From assembly GCA_021030905.1 (NCBI GenBank), contig JAGFMI010000015.1, positions 496,001 to 560,000 of the forward strand: a stretch of 64,000 bases of DNA, given 5' to 3'. Numbering within the stretch: position 1 is the first letter of the stretch; each line of letters starts with the position of its first letter. Source of the stretch: Pyrenula massariospora (taxonomy: Eukaryota; Ascomycota; Eurotiomycetes; Pyrenulales; Pyrenulaceae). Positions 32,874 to 44,670 of the stretch are shown here, piece after piece. The position numbers and the translations under genes are program-made. The notes beneath the pieces are model-generated. The model had not been told where the DNA came from, ran no database searches, and was given only the letters and a program-made list of their open reading frames with translations.

Positions 32874-35800
32874 ATGAACGCCACCGAACCCCCCCAACCC
32901 TCCTGTCCTCCCGCCGCAGACGACGCCTTCGGGCCAGCCGTGCAGGGCTGCCGTGACAATTTTGACTTCACCTTCACCTTTGAGCAGATCTTCTTCTCCA
33001 TCGTGCCCGCATCGCTCTTGCTTCTTGCTACGCCATGGCGGATATGGATTCTGTCGCGGAGGCGGAAGGCCGTCGGTGGGCAGGCGCTGAAGTACGCCAA
33101 AATGGTAAGCTGAGGCATGGGCCCTTGCTGGATAGGGGCGGTGCTCATGATCGATCTAGGCGGGGTTCGGGGTTCTGGCGGTCTTGCAGCTTGCGCTGCT
33201 TGTGCTCTGGGCGGCGCGGACGGAGGCTAGAGCAAGAGCGGTGTCGATTGCTGCGTCGTCTCTGGCGTTTGTGGCTAATTTGGGTTTCTGCGTGCTGTCG
33301 AGGGCGGAGCATGAGAAGTCTTGGCGGCCGTCTGGGTTGCTTAATGCGTATCTTTTCGTCTCCTTGGTGTTTGATGGGGCGGTGCTGAGGACGGTTTGGA
33401 TGACTTGGTTTCACGATGCTATAAGGGGCGTGGCTACGGCGGCATTCGCGGTGAAGTGTATGGTGTTGTTGCTTGAGGCGCTTGAGAAGGGGAAGTATCT
33501 TGGGAATGGTTGGGAAGAAAAACGGAGTCCGGAGGAGACGGCTGGCTTGTATAGTCAGAGTGTATTTTGGTGGCTGAATCGGATTATTAGGAGAGGATTT
33601 CGCGTTCTGCTAACGCCAGAGGATCTGTATCCGGTGGATGAAAGCATGGCTTCGGAGAATCTGAGCGAGAGATTCGAGGTCGCCTGGTCAGAATGTTGGA
33701 AACACGTCCCGAAATTGTTGAGCTCCCACTAACAAATATAGCAACCCGTCAGACCAAGCACAGACTCCTCATTGTCGCTGTAAAAGCCTTGAAATGGCCG
33801 CTCCTCGCGCCGGTACTACCAAGGTTGGCGCTTATTGCGTTCACCATATGCCAACCTCTTCTTCTGAATCGTTTTCTTGACTATATTGAAGCCTCGCGCG
33901 ACAGCGAGGACGCTAATATTGGCTACGGCCTCATCGGAGCCTACGGTATCGTCTATTCCAGCATCGCCGTCTGTCTTACCCTTTCACCCTAATTCCCAAC
34001 TACCTGCTGACCCTGCTATCAGGTCTCAAATGGCTTCTACTGGCACCGCTCCTATCGTGCACTAACCATGCTCCGCGGAATGCTCATCACGGCCATCTAC
34101 GCCAAAACAACGACTATCAGCGTTACAGCATTGGATGATAAAGCTGCGGTCACGCTGATGAGTGCTGACGTGGAGAGAATCGTGAGGGGCCTGAGGGAGA
34201 TGCATGAGCTATGGGCGAACGTGGTGCAGATTGGGGTGGCGACTTGGCTTCTGGAGAGGCAACTAAGTTGGGCCTGTGTGGCGCCGCTCGGGGTTGCCGT
34301 TGGTATGTGGACGTTTTCCTTTTTCGTTTGGTTTATGCTTCTGGACCATATGTAGGCTGACGTACTATGAAATTACTAGGATCCTCCACCGCTGCAGTAA
34401 AATTGGCCGGGGTCACAAGAAAGCGGCAGCTAACGTGGATTAAGAGGATACAAAAGCGAATTGGTGAGAATGCCCGGCTGCCATTAGAAGCGAGCTAACT
34501 AATGTGGCAACAGGGATTACATCTTCGATGCTTGGCTCGGTGAAGGGCATCAAGCTGACAGGATTGACTGAGCGGTTACAGGATCTCATCCAGGGCCTTC
34601 GAGTATCTGAAGTTAACGCCGCCAAAGCTTTTCGTCTCCTTGGCGTGTACACATCTACATTAGGTAAGATCATCATACAAGGCGTTGCATTCAGTGTTTT
34701 CTTTCTATGCGAATCGTTTTGGATGACTCTCGGCTGACGAGCTTCTAGGATATGTCCCACTCTTCATATCTCCCGTCTTGACATTCGCGCTGTATACGGC
34801 CATTGCACTCGAGGATGACCGACCGCTCGACGCAAGCAGGCTCTTTACTTCGCTTTCTCTGATTCTGCTTATCTCTCAGCCGCTCTTCGGTATGTTCGAG
34901 GGCATCATGGATTTCATGACAGCACTCGGCTGCTTTGAGCGGATTGAGAAATTTTTGGCTGCGGAGTCTCGGGTTGACCAGAGAGTCGCAACTACATTAA
35001 TGACCGGTCCAGTTCCAAAATCCAAGGACGTTGACGAGAAAAGTGACCACAGTGTCAAGCTGTCTTCCCTGGCGGAAACCAAGTGCGTGAATTCGAGCGC
35101 CCCAGTTATCGACGTCCGAGACGGTGCTTTTGGGTGGAAGAAGGACGCGACGCCGATCTTGCATGGAATCGGTATGACCGTTCTCCAGGGGCAAATTGTC
35201 ATGCTTATTGGCCCAATCGCCTCTGGGAAATCTACGCTGATGAAAGGGTTGCTCGGTGAGACTCCGCTAAGCCAAGGCCTGATACGTATTTCTGCATCAG
35301 AGGAGGCTTGGTGCGAGCAAACTCCCTGGCTAATGGTAGGCTAAGCTTCTCTATGGGTAGAACTATTAGCTGATTCGAGCGTAGAATACGACAGTCGAGA
35401 GAAACATCACTGGCTTTGCACACTTAGACAGAGCGTTGTACGACAAAACCATTTACTGCTGTGATCTTGCTGCCGATATTGGCACTTTCCCTAACGGAGA
35501 TCAGACCATGGTTGGCAGTAAGGGGATTGTCTTGAGTGGTGGACAGAAACAGCGTTTGGTACGTGCTCGCATCTCGAAGAGAAAGATCAGGATTTGCTGA
35601 TGCTGGCTCAGGCACTCGCTAGAGCTCTTTATTCGAGGAAGGAAGTGATGCTTTTTGATGACATATTCAGTGGCCTTGATAAGACAACGCAGACGAACGT
35701 GTTTAGCCGGATTTTTGGCCCCCAAGGCTTGCTAAGAGAGTGGGGAACGACAGTGATTTTGGGTACACACTCAGGTACATTGTATTGTATCAAGCTCATG

Positions 35801-38077
35801 CGTGAATAGTTTGTAACTGATTTGTACAGTCAATCTTCTTCCGTACGCTGACCATATCATCGCTCTGGGCAAGGATGGGACAATCGTTGAGCAGGGCGAC
35901 TTTCGGTCTCTAAACGCTGGAGATGGTTATGTGAGAAGCTTCTGTGTAGAGCATGCTCATGATCAGGACGAGAAATACAGTCCAAGCGCAGATAGATCGC
36001 AAGGATTTGTAAGAGACAAGTCGTTGAGGAAGCCAGCACCACCTACCAATCAGCCGCCTGACGATCGAAAGCGCCAACTAGGCGATATTTCCGTCTATCG
36101 CTTCTATTTCCAAGCGCTCGGCCGCCCACTTACTCTGGTATTCCTCTTCTGGCAGGTTACCTGGGGCTTCTTTCAGGCCTTCCCTACTGTCTGGCTCAAA
36201 TGGTGGACCGACGACAATGCTCACTATCCGAACTCCCACATTGGCCGCTACCTTGGCGTTTATTCTGCCCTCCAGCTTGTCGGGCTTCTCTCCAACGCTG
36301 GCCTCGTCTACGTCTCCTTCAATCTCATGGCTCGCAAGACTGGAATCCGCCTCCACGAAATCACCCTTAAAGCCGTTATGTGCGCCCCAATGTCCTTCTT
36401 CAGCAAAACAGATACTGGATCCCTGACAAACCGCTTTAGTCAGGACATGCAGCTCATCGACTCCAGCCTACCGCTGGCGCTGATGTGCGTCGTCTCTTAC
36501 CTGCTTACATGCGTTGCTCAAGCAGTCCTCATCGCATCTGCGACGTTTTGGCTAGCGCTTAGCTTTCCGGTTTTGATAACGGTCTTCTATGCCTTGCAGA
36601 AGTACTATCTGCGAACCTCTCGACAGCTGCGTTTTCTAGACCTTGAAGAGAAGGCACCCGTGTATACGCAGTTCCTCGAGTCGCTGGATGGTCTCGTCAC
36701 GATTCGCGCATTCGGCTGGGGAAAAGCAGCCATTGAGCATAATCATGGGCTCGTTGATCGCGCGCAGAGGCCGTTTTACCTGCTTTTCATGGTGCAACGG
36801 TGGTTGACGCTCGTACTTGATCTCATCATCATGGCACTGGCCTTGTTGGTCGTTGGCGTTGCAGTACGCTTGAGAGGAACGGTTTCTGTGGGGTTCACAG
36901 GCGTCTCGTTGACGCAATTGGTGAGTTGGACGGAGTACGTCAAGTTGACGATTTTGTTCTGGACACAGTTGGAGACGAGCATCGGGGCTGTGGCAAGGAT
37001 CAAGAACTTCTCGGAGGGAACTGAAGATGAAAACCGAGGCGTAGGAGACAGTTCAGCACTGCCTGAAGAATGGCCTAAGGAAGGAAGGATAGAGTTTGAG
37101 GAGTTTGGGGCCTCGTATGAGTAAGTGACACGACACTGCACAATCGATTATGGGTAAATCCTGACGATATTGGTGCAGCACTGACGCTGAAAAACCGGTT
37201 CTTGACGATATCACGCTCTCGATTCGCGCGGGCGAGAAGATCGGAATCTGCGGACGCACTGGAAGGTAAGCCATCCTATCCCTCTCATTTGACCATCTTG
37301 CAGTTACTCATGCTATCTCTACTAGCGGCAAATCCACCCTGCTTCACGCACTCTTCCGCCTCCTTCCTCACACGACCGGCCACATTCTTATCGACGGACT
37401 TGATATCTCCACCATCCCACTTCAACAACTCCGCACTCGCCTGACGGCCATCGCACAGGAGCCATTCTTCCTTCCTGGGACGTTCAGAGATAATCTCGAC
37501 CCTTTTGGGAAAGCAAGTAAGGAAGAATGCGTGAAAGTGCTAAAGAGGGTGGAATTGTGGGATGTTGTGGAAGAGAATGGCGGATTGGCGGGGGAGATGG
37601 AAGACGGGATGTTAAGTCACGGCCAGAGGCAGCTGTTCTGTTTGGCTAGAGGTGTTCTGAGGAGTGGGAGAGTGGTGTGCTTGGATGAGGTCAGCAGTAG
37701 GTGAGTGTCTATCCCACACAAACCCCCCTACCTGTCATTTTTGAATACTTTGAGCCGTATCAATTTTCTTCTTGTCTACTTATGTTTGTGGAACGACTAC
37801 AACTAACACCTGTACTCCACGCATCAGTGTTGATCTAAAGACAGACGCACTCATGCAGGAAATTATCAGGGCGGAGTTCAGAGACAGCACAATCATTGCT
37901 GTCGCGCATCGTCTGGAGACAATCAGAGACTTTGACAGAGTAGCGGTGCTCGAGGATGGAAGGATGGTTGAGTGTGGGGAGCCGGAGGAGCTCCTTCGGA
38001 GGGTATCAAGATTTAGGGAGATGTGGGAGGTGGGGAGGAGCAACGAGGCTGAAAGGAGGAACGAGAGCCGGAGTTGA
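32874..38077 (+). CDS. ABC-C (MRP-type) multidrug/conjugate transporter, 13 exons
   Basis: A full-length ABC-C transporter of about 1477 aa: TMD0, TMD1, NBD1, TMD2, NBD2. Exons: 32874-33104, 33160-33694, 33742-33968, 34023-34302, 34380-34463, 34514-34663, 34749-35335, 35385-35558, 35612-35774, 35830-37120, 37179-37265, 37326-37700, 37828-38077. All twelve junctions keep frame with GT..AG ends. NBD1: Walker A GPIASGKST (about 655), signature LSGGQKQR (about 750), Walker B MLFDDIFSGLD, which has Asp where the catalytic Glu is expected. NBD2: GRTGSGKST (about 1269), Q-loop AIAQEP, signature LSHGQRQ (about 1365), Walker B CLDEVSS, H-loop AVAHR. ATP hydrolysis is therefore probably mainly at NBD2's Walker B, as in other asymmetric ABC-C pumps. 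Likely substrates are toxins or metabolites; none can be read from sequence. Confidence 0.9.
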
Positions 38078-38834
38078 GATCTGGACACAACGTTTTAGGA
38101 CGGGCATTGACACGACGCAGACAAGGCAAGGATGGTGCAGTGTGAGAGCCAAGCAAGTTATTCCGAGGGCGATCGAGATTGAAGGACATTGGACAGAAAA
38201 TGAATGTAAGCATAGGTCTATGGTTAGATATTAGATCGGAGAGAGGCTGATCTGAAGGAACATGATGACCGAGAAAGGGACAGAAAAGATATTGTTAACT
38301 TAGCGAACGCTAATGTCGAGATGGCATAAGCATGATTAGTACCTACCTTGGATAGCCCTTTCTACCTTAGAACATATCAAGTGATTAAGCGACTCTTGGC
38401 TCCGAAGTCGGCGCTTACACTACTGGCGCGGATTCCCTAACTAAGGCTCCCCGCAAAGGGTGGAGTCGAGGAGTTCGCCGCGGGGCGGAGCGGGGCAGTG
38501 AATGTTGCGGCTTGCTGGGGGCCACTGCTGCCTGGGCAGAGATGTGCATGGTTCATGACTTGCTCCCTCCCCCTATCTGCCACTGAAAAGGTCAACTCCC
38601 ATCTGCGTTACGAAGTGGCCCGTTTGCACGACTACTGAAGTTCCGTACCCCAAACCACTGGCTCGCATTGACTGGTTGGAGTCTTGAATTGGTGCTACGC
38701 CACTCAACTCCGCCAGTCATTCTCGTCGCACCGACCTTCTACGTTCCCTAGTACGCTGCTGCCTGAAGGCTGTGCCGCACATCGAGGGCTGTTGTCGCTA
38801 TTGAGACCCGCTTCTGAATCCTTTCTCCAGCTCT
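38078..38834. other. Intergenic region 38078-38834
   Basis: Holds the ABC transporter 3' flank and the promoter of the gene at 38835. The middle (about 38440-38580) is GC-rich with clustered GGGG-type motifs. The last 150 bases are C/T-rich, as in fungal leaders. Confidence 0.4.
38480..38495 (+). promoter_or_regulatory. Three overlapping CreA/Mig1-type sites
   Basis: gcggggcggagcgggg contains three SYGGRG hexamers in head-to-tail order (GCGGGG at 38480, GCGGAG at 38485, GCGGGG at 38490), sharing single bases. Paired SYGGRG sites are what CreA-repressed fungal promoters usually show. They lie about 340 bases upstream of the start at 38835, so glucose repression of that gene is possible. This is inference from motif only, in a GC-rich local context. 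Confidence 0.35.
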
Positions 38835-40037
38835 ATGGTTGATGCAGTAGCGCTTGTTTCCTCCATCTTAATCGCAACCATCTGCTTTATCTGCACACTC
38901 GCTTCATTGAACATGGTCCCACGGCGTCGAGGTCAGCGCTTGACTCCCGCTGCCGCCACTTCGAAGCCGGAATCTGAGAACGAAAAGGAAGAGAAAGTCG
39001 AGTGTCTTTTAGCCGATAAATTGGATCCTTCCACTGCAGACCTCCAACTTCAATCTCCTCTGTTCACACAAATTCCCGCCGAAATCCGCAACCGCATCTT
39101 CGCAACCGCACTTCGCACTTTTGATGATAAAGCCAAACCCTATCAAGCCGGTACATTCTGGGCTCGCCCTGAAACCTCCCATCATCTCAAGCTCGATATC
39201 AACCTCCTCCTCACCTGCCGTCGCGTCTATCTCGAAACTTACATTCTCCCCTGCTTCCAATACCAAACCAATTACTGGTGGGGCCGCGGACCAACGCCTG
39301 AGCAAGACCGTCAGAACCCAATCGATTACCTAAACAAGCTCAATCCGGCACAGCGGGCCCGGTCGGCCGTAAATGTCTTTATCCAGCAATACGAGCTAGA
39401 AGGCGCATTTAAAAGCAATGTACTGGTCCGCCCTGAGTTCCGCCCCGCACACTTGAAGTTCACGCTCCGGCACACGGACTGGTGGTTCTGGGAGCAGAGC
39501 GAGCAACTCTGTCTAGATCCGAGGCAGAATGGAAGGCCGAGGACACACCGCTATGGAAAGCCCGCTGCCTGGGGTCACGCGGGTTCCTTTGGGAACGCAT
39601 CGTGGGGGGTGTGCTTGACGTATGTTAAGGGCTTGCAAACTTTTACGTTGGAGCTGGAGACTGTCAACACGAAGAAGAATGAACTCGATGACATTATTGA
39701 ACGGTCGCGTGGCTGGATCTTCCCCATGCAGGATGGCGCGTTTATGGTTCCGCAAACTGATTATAAGCAAGTCACCGAGTGGAAGGGCATAGACCGTTTC
39801 TACGAGCTGAGCAGAGAGACGTGGCGACCACCAGCGTCGCAGGGAAGTGAAGATGCGCCGCCACCGCCAGAACTAACGTATTACGTAGTGGAGTTGAAGT
39901 GGAAGAGGACGATGAGAGACCCGGCAAAGGATTCGCATGGAGAAGATTGGAAGACGACTACTTTAGGGATTAAGAAGATTGAGCCGCCGAAGGAAGTGGT
40001 TTCTGATGAGGACGAGGGGTTTGGGTTGTTTGATTAG
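38835..40037 (+). CDS. Uncharacterised fungal protein with N-terminal membrane anchor (400 aa)
   Basis: A single-exon ORF. Residues about 5-27 are hydrophobic (VALVSSILIATICFICTLAS), so the protein is probably membrane-anchored. After a charged linker comes a motif common in fungal F-box-like and DUF7730-like proteins (FTQIPAEIRNRIFATALRTF, LLLTCRRVYLET). No intact F-box with Skp1-type contacts can be demonstrated. The rest contains Trp-rich blocks (LRHTDWWFWEQSEQLC) and an acidic C-terminus (DEDEGFGLFD). Large families of such proteins occur in filamentous fungi with unknown roles. Coding bases shift from C-rich in the first half to G-rich in the second. Confidence 0.78.
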   Translation: MVDAVALVSSILIATICFICTLASLNMVPRRRGQRLTPAAATSKPESENEKEEKVECLLADKLDPSTADLQLQSPLFTQIPAEIRNRIFATALRTFDDKAKPYQAGTFWARPETSHHLKLDINLLLTCRRVYLETYILPCFQYQTNYWWGRGPTPEQDRQNPIDYLNKLNPAQRARSAVNVFIQQYELEGAFKSNVLVRPEFRPAHLKFTLRHTDWWFWEQSEQLCLDPRQNGRPRTHRYGKPAAWGHAGSFGNASWGVCLTYVKGLQTFTLELETVNTKKNELDDIIERSRGWIFPMQDGAFMVPQTDYKQVTEWKGIDRFYELSRETWRPPASQGSEDAPPPPELTYYVVELKWKRTMRDPAKDSHGEDWKTTTLGIKKIEPPKEVVSDEDEGFGLFD

Positions 40038-40917
40038 CTGTGATCATTACGCGCAGATTGTATTCTGTCGGTGTTGAGACTAGAGGCCGTCGGTGCGAGA
40101 CCAACCTCAGATCTTGCGAAAAGCGGAGAAGTGATACGAGGATATTGTCGGCGACACATTTCGGGTCTGTCGAAAACTATACCAAGCCAACCTGGCACTT
40201 ATAGGCCTAGTGGCCCCTGTATCATAGAGTCTTCATCTTTCAACATGGTCTTAGACGCCACATTGCTTTCTAGTCTATGGCAGTACTTTCTTATAACGAA
40301 AGGGTTTAACATATCTACCGATCATCGTTGAGGCACTCACTGAATATCCGGTACCAGAGATAGTAATTTTCAGCGAGAAGAGCGAAGCGTGCCCTAAAAC
40401 ACCGTTCAAAGCAAATGCCTTCTAAATCCTCCTCTTCAACAAGCCTCGCATTCCCTCCACGACTTCATCCACGTCCCATATCACGTCTAGGCAATACTTT
40501 CGTCAACTCGCAAAAAATCATATCCATGGATTTAGGTGCATGATATACCCTGTGACATCATAACAGTAAGCAGGACCGACCACACTTATCTTTCTCTACG
40601 CACAATAGCTAAATAGTACTATCGCGGTACATCAAGTAAGTCTTGTGTCTGTCACATTGACAAGACCGCTGGCATGAGTCACTGCTCCTAAGATCGTTAA
40701 TGCATGCTCTGCGTTAAACCCATCATGATGGCAGCTACTTCATTTGAGATTTTCCTAATGTTCATCTTAGTAAACAACCTTCGCTGCCTCCGGTCGGCTA
40801 ATAATCTCCAGACAAACCTCCTTTCGCACTCATAACATGATCGGATATCTTTTCAACCGGAGTGTCGCCGTATCTTCAACTTCTTTTGACCTCCGACAGA
40901 TCTACTAGGTCAAAACT
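40038..40917. other. Intergenic region 40038-40917
   Basis: 3' flank of the anchored protein and promoter of the DUF924 gene. Short open frames only. No repeat or RNA gene was seen. Confidence 0.4.
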
Positions 40918-41709
40918 ATGCCCGATTCCACCAAGTTCACTCTCGACCCGTCCCTATTTAATCAAGACATCTATGCTTCCACCCTCCGTCTCTGGCTCCC
41001 GTCCTACCCAAAGCCCAATTCCCAGTTTGACAAAGAAGATGTAATCCGTTGGTTCGCCCAATCAGCGGCCACAGATGAACAAGTCCGCTCTCTCGCCGGC
41101 AACACGATCTCCTCCATCGGCCCCAACCATCTCACACTCCCCCCCTTCAAAAGCCTCGAAGCCGACCGAGACCTGTACGACAAAATCGCCGCACCATTCC
41201 TCCCCCATCTCTCGCCAGCCGAAACGCCAACCCCCAGACCCATCCCCGCAGCCGCCCACGCCGCCCTCGCCCTCTCCATCCTCCTCGACCAATTCCCGCG
41301 CAACCTCTTCCGCGGCCCCGCCCAAGCCGTCGTCTACACGCACTACGACCGCCTCGCGCGCGCAGTCGCCAGCCAGATCCACGCGCGCGGCCTCGACCGC
41401 GCGGCGTGCTTCGCTGACGCGCCGGTCTGGCGGCTGTGGTTCTACATGTCGCTGCAGCATAGCGAGTCTGTGGGCGAGCATGGGCGGTTCCAGGCTGCGC
41501 TGGAGGAGATGCTGGGGCGGGCGAGGGCGGTGGGGGATGAAAGTGGGGTGAGGTTTGTGGAATGGGAGATGGGGCTTGAGGAGCGGCATTTGAGGCCGTT
41601 GAGGGAGTTTGGGCGGTTTCCGTGGCGGAATGAGTGGTTGGGGAGGGAGAGTACGGGGGCTGAGAGGCGGTGGTTGGAGGAGGGAGGGGATAGATTCGGG
41701 ACGGGGTAG
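40918..41709 (+). CDS. DUF924 family protein (263 aa)
   Basis: A single-exon gene of the DUF924 family, a helical TPR-like family widespread in bacteria and fungi. Landmarks: LALSILLDQFPRNLFRGPAQ (about residues 118-137), the MSLQHSESVGEH block, and the C-terminal FGRFPWRNEWLGRESTGAER. All of these are family-defining. The biochemical role of the family is unknown. The bacterial spread of DUF924 raises the possibility of old transfer, but the gene has the host's codon style. That style includes the C-rich first half and G-rich second half seen in its neighbours, so any transfer would be ancient. Confidence 0.88.
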   Translation: MPDSTKFTLDPSLFNQDIYASTLRLWLPSYPKPNSQFDKEDVIRWFAQSAATDEQVRSLAGNTISSIGPNHLTLPPFKSLEADRDLYDKIAAPFLPHLSPAETPTPRPIPAAAHAALALSILLDQFPRNLFRGPAQAVVYTHYDRLARAVASQIHARGLDRAACFADAPVWRLWFYMSLQHSESVGEHGRFQAALEEMLGRARAVGDESGVRFVEWEMGLEERHLRPLREFGRFPWRNEWLGRESTGAERRWLEEGGDRFGTG

Positions 41710-42738
41710 TTGATCTGGGTGTTTGCTGGTCTTGATTCCATGTGGAATTTCTCGCATCTCTCCGGTGATTATTTGCGTGTTGGGGCTATTGATGGCATTC
41801 TATAGTCCGCACATAGATGTTCATACTGCAGTGGTCTCGACGCTCATCGGGCCTTTCCGAAGTCTAATTTATGAAATATGCCTTAAGCGGGCCTTTTTCA
41901 TTCTGTTGTAGCCGTCTTTTACACCAATCTTAGTCTTATAAACTTAGCAATTGTACTAAAGGTAATAGTAATCTCTCTGAAATATCTAGGGTCTTGCTGT
42001 CAAGCTTCTCCGGCGGGAACAGGACGGACAATACCTGGTATCAATCACGATTACGGCCCGTCACTCTCGTGCACTAGGTGCTAAAGTAACCTTGGAAAAT
42101 TGTTTCTTGCTTCAGGATACAAACAGCCAAAACCCGCTGGTTGGGAAATGGAGGATGCAGGTTCTCAAAAGGAAAAGCGAGTTTTGGTTAGAACGTCCAA
42201 GGACGAAAGTCATGCTTTTCGGATTATGCCGTCGTTAAATGATCATGAGATTTTCAGCCAATCCCAATTTCGACATCTGGTCCGCTTTGACCAATGACGA
42301 GAAGCAGGTGATTTCTGATTGGCTCAAAAATCATCTACTAGTAGGCATTTGCAACAGCACAGCCACAATATAGCGCAAATCAGCCTTAGCAAGCATATGA
42401 ATATGGGGGCGGCCAGGCAGTGTTTTTTGTGCCCCACACATGGAAAGCGCGAGAATGATGATGCCTGATCAGACTAAACAGATCCCTCGTAGAAAGCATG
42501 TTGGAAACGCGAATGGCCTCCAGAGTCAGATCGCGGTGAGTTGAAATATCTACCGGTTTCTTGTGTTCTAAGTCATAATATTACGAATTTTTTTCTTCGC
42601 ACCGAACAACCTAATACGGATTCACGGCTGTTCTCACGATCGTTTTAAATTCTTGACTCTCAAAACTTCCCGGCACCCCTACGAAGAGACATCACAAGAG
42701 CTGTTTCGCGCTTTGATAACATTCTGCATCTCCAAAAC
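41710..42738. other. Intergenic region 41710-42738
   Basis: About 1 kb without a gene. Two CCAAT boxes in opposite orientation (agccaat near 42257 and attggct near 42320) lie 400-480 bases upstream of the next gene and may serve the CCAAT-binding complex. Otherwise nothing was recognised. Confidence 0.35.
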
Positions 42739-43503
42739 ATGGCTTCAACTTCCTCCAACCAGGAATACAAAAGTCCCGACCCTCCCCCAAACCCCCGCAC
42801 ATCCAAAACCCCCCTCCAACTCCTCCTCTACGGCCTCAGCTACGCCATCCTCCTCTCCTCAACAACCAACTCCCTCCTCCTCCTCTACCACACCACCCTC
42901 TCCAGCCTCCCCACCCTCGCCACCCCCACCCCCACCATCTCCCTCTCCACCGCCCGCCTCCTCCAGCTCCCCCACCCCACCCTCCTCTCCCTCTGCTACC
43001 TCATCCCCCTCCTCCTCCGCCCCCTCCTCAATCTCAGCTCAGCCCAAACAACCTCCTTCTACCGCGCCCTCCGCCTCTCCCTCCTCACCCGCCTCCTCGA
43101 AAACATCCTCCTCGCCCTCGGCCTCTTGCTCTTCAAACTCAATCGAACATCCCACACTTTTGCGGTTGACGACCTCTTCGCCCCCGCCTTCTCCGCCGTG
43201 CAGATCTTCCTCCTCGACCCCGTCCCGGGTGGCCGGCTCGCGTACACACCCCCTCCCCGCAAGCGCTGGCTCGTGCTCTGCGTGCTGGTGCTGGCGCTCA
43301 CGACGCCGCTGGTGTGCTACGGGTTTACGCGCGGGTTTTACGGCTCGATCTTTTATGTGGGTGAGGAGGCGGTGTTTTATCGGGTGTCTGTGCCGCGGGC
43401 GGAGAGGGGGTGGGTGGAGTGGGCGGCGCCGGGGGTGTTTTGGGCGCATGTTGGTGGGGTTGCGGGGGTGGGGGGGTGGTTGGGGAGGTTTCCGGGGATT
43501 TAG
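42739..43503 (+). CDS. Multi-pass membrane protein, unknown function (254 aa)
   Basis: Single exon with an ATG after a typical leader. The N-terminus is Pro-rich, then four to six hydrophobic helices follow (LLLYGLSYAILLSS, LLSLCYLIPLLLRPLL, LLENILLALGLLLFKL, WLVLCVLVLALTTPLVCYGF, VFWAHVGGVAGVGG). No known family. A competing frame of similar length (42653-43510) exists only because the DNA is so C-rich and then G-rich. The membrane-helix frame is the credible one. It shows the most extreme example here of the C-to-G switch along a gene: the first 400 bases are nearly half C, the last 200 nearly half G. Confidence 0.65.
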   Translation: MASTSSNQEYKSPDPPPNPRTSKTPLQLLLYGLSYAILLSSTTNSLLLLYHTTLSSLPTLATPTPTISLSTARLLQLPHPTLLSLCYLIPLLLRPLLNLSSAQTTSFYRALRLSLLTRLLENILLALGLLLFKLNRTSHTFAVDDLFAPAFSAVQIFLLDPVPGGRLAYTPPPRKRWLVLCVLVLALTTPLVCYGFTRGFYGSIFYVGEEAVFYRVSVPRAERGWVEWAAPGVFWAHVGGVAGVGGWLGRFPGI

Positions 43504-44670
43504 GGTGTGAGGGGGAGGGTGGGGAGGGGGGGAGGTGAGAGTGGGGGATGAGTGACGGGGGAGCTGGTGTCTGTGTAGGGAGGGAAGGAGGAGGGAGGGA
43601 GGGAGGTGGATTGCGATGGAAAAGTGGTTTTGTGGGGATGGGAGCTATGACTGCTGCTTTCTATGGGTGTTAATGCGGACACTGCTCTTCTCTGTCTCTC
43701 TCCGCGTCTAAGCGCCGGTCTTGTTCTCATTGAAGGAAACCCTCTCCAGATACCTCAACCAGCTCCCCAATCCCTCAGACTTCCCAGCATATCCACACCC
43801 ATCTACTTCCCCAACCAACTCCCCAACACGCACCACTCCCTCTCCAACTCCACCAGCACACCACCACAGCGTCCACAAACCTCTCCACCCACCCTCCTAA
43901 CCTCCACCCACCCTCCTAACCTCCACCCACCCTCCTAACCTCCACCAACCCAACATCACGCCCAATGCACACGCGCGGCCCCACGCCTCTCTAAAAATAC
44001 AGATAGATCCCCAAACCCTGTCCTCCCAGCCATGGCGAAACCACATGCGTCGACTGTGCACCTCAAGTCTTCCCCTGCGTATCGTGATTGTCGCATTGAT
44101 GTTTAACGAGTTCTCTGTAAGATATTAGGTTTCCGCTGAAAGCGGGGGGAGGGGGGCGCTTGGGACGTGCTGGCGGGGGAATGAGCGGACCGGACTGGCG
44201 TGGAGGGGAGGGGGTGGGGGGGTTGGGTGTTCAGTTGCTGGTTGATCACGAGCATTGGCATGTGTTGGAAGACCAAGCTTATAGAACACAAGAGCTATCA
44301 TAGCTAAAAGCGTCCGATATGGCGGCGGAGTGGGCTTTCAAGAGCATGTCTTCGGAATTCAGCGCCCTGAGATGAGGGATAGCTTCGAGCTTTGAAGACA
44401 TGGAGTATATAGAAATCTGAATGCTGAGTGTGGCCGGACGAAGGGGGCGGTGGTGAAAATGGCCATGACTTCATATGAGCTATCCGCCCGGAGAAAACTT
44501 GGGCGGTGCATCTCAAGACATAGGTCGCATAGCTGCCACAGCGTTGAAGTGCAGGATCGTGACTGTAACTATTGCTACAAGACGAAGCTTGTCCTTTTGA
44601 GCTATAAGTGAGGCCTATGCACCATCATCGTAAATTGAAAAATGCCATGAGGAAGCTTCGCATGCTTCCT
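43504..44670. other. Low-complexity region between convergent genes
   Basis: Begins with a G-rich run (about 43504-43620), then C-rich low complexity including the tandem repeat at 43883-43939. About 44140-44230 is again G-rich. No gene was supported. This is the 3' flank of both the membrane-protein gene and the minus-strand NACHT gene. Confidence 0.4.
43883..43939 (+). repeat. Three perfect 19-bp tandem repeats
   Basis: The unit ctccacccaccctcctaac occurs at 43883-43901, 43902-43920 and 43921-43939. A partial fourth copy follows. It is a minisatellite-type repeat in intergenic DNA. Confidence 0.9.

Noticed and set aside
42653-43510. 285-aa open frame overlapping the membrane-protein gene
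   Set aside because: Its translation is low-complexity Pro/Ser followed by Arg/Gly, an artefact of C-rich then G-rich DNA. The frame from 42739 encodes coherent membrane helices.
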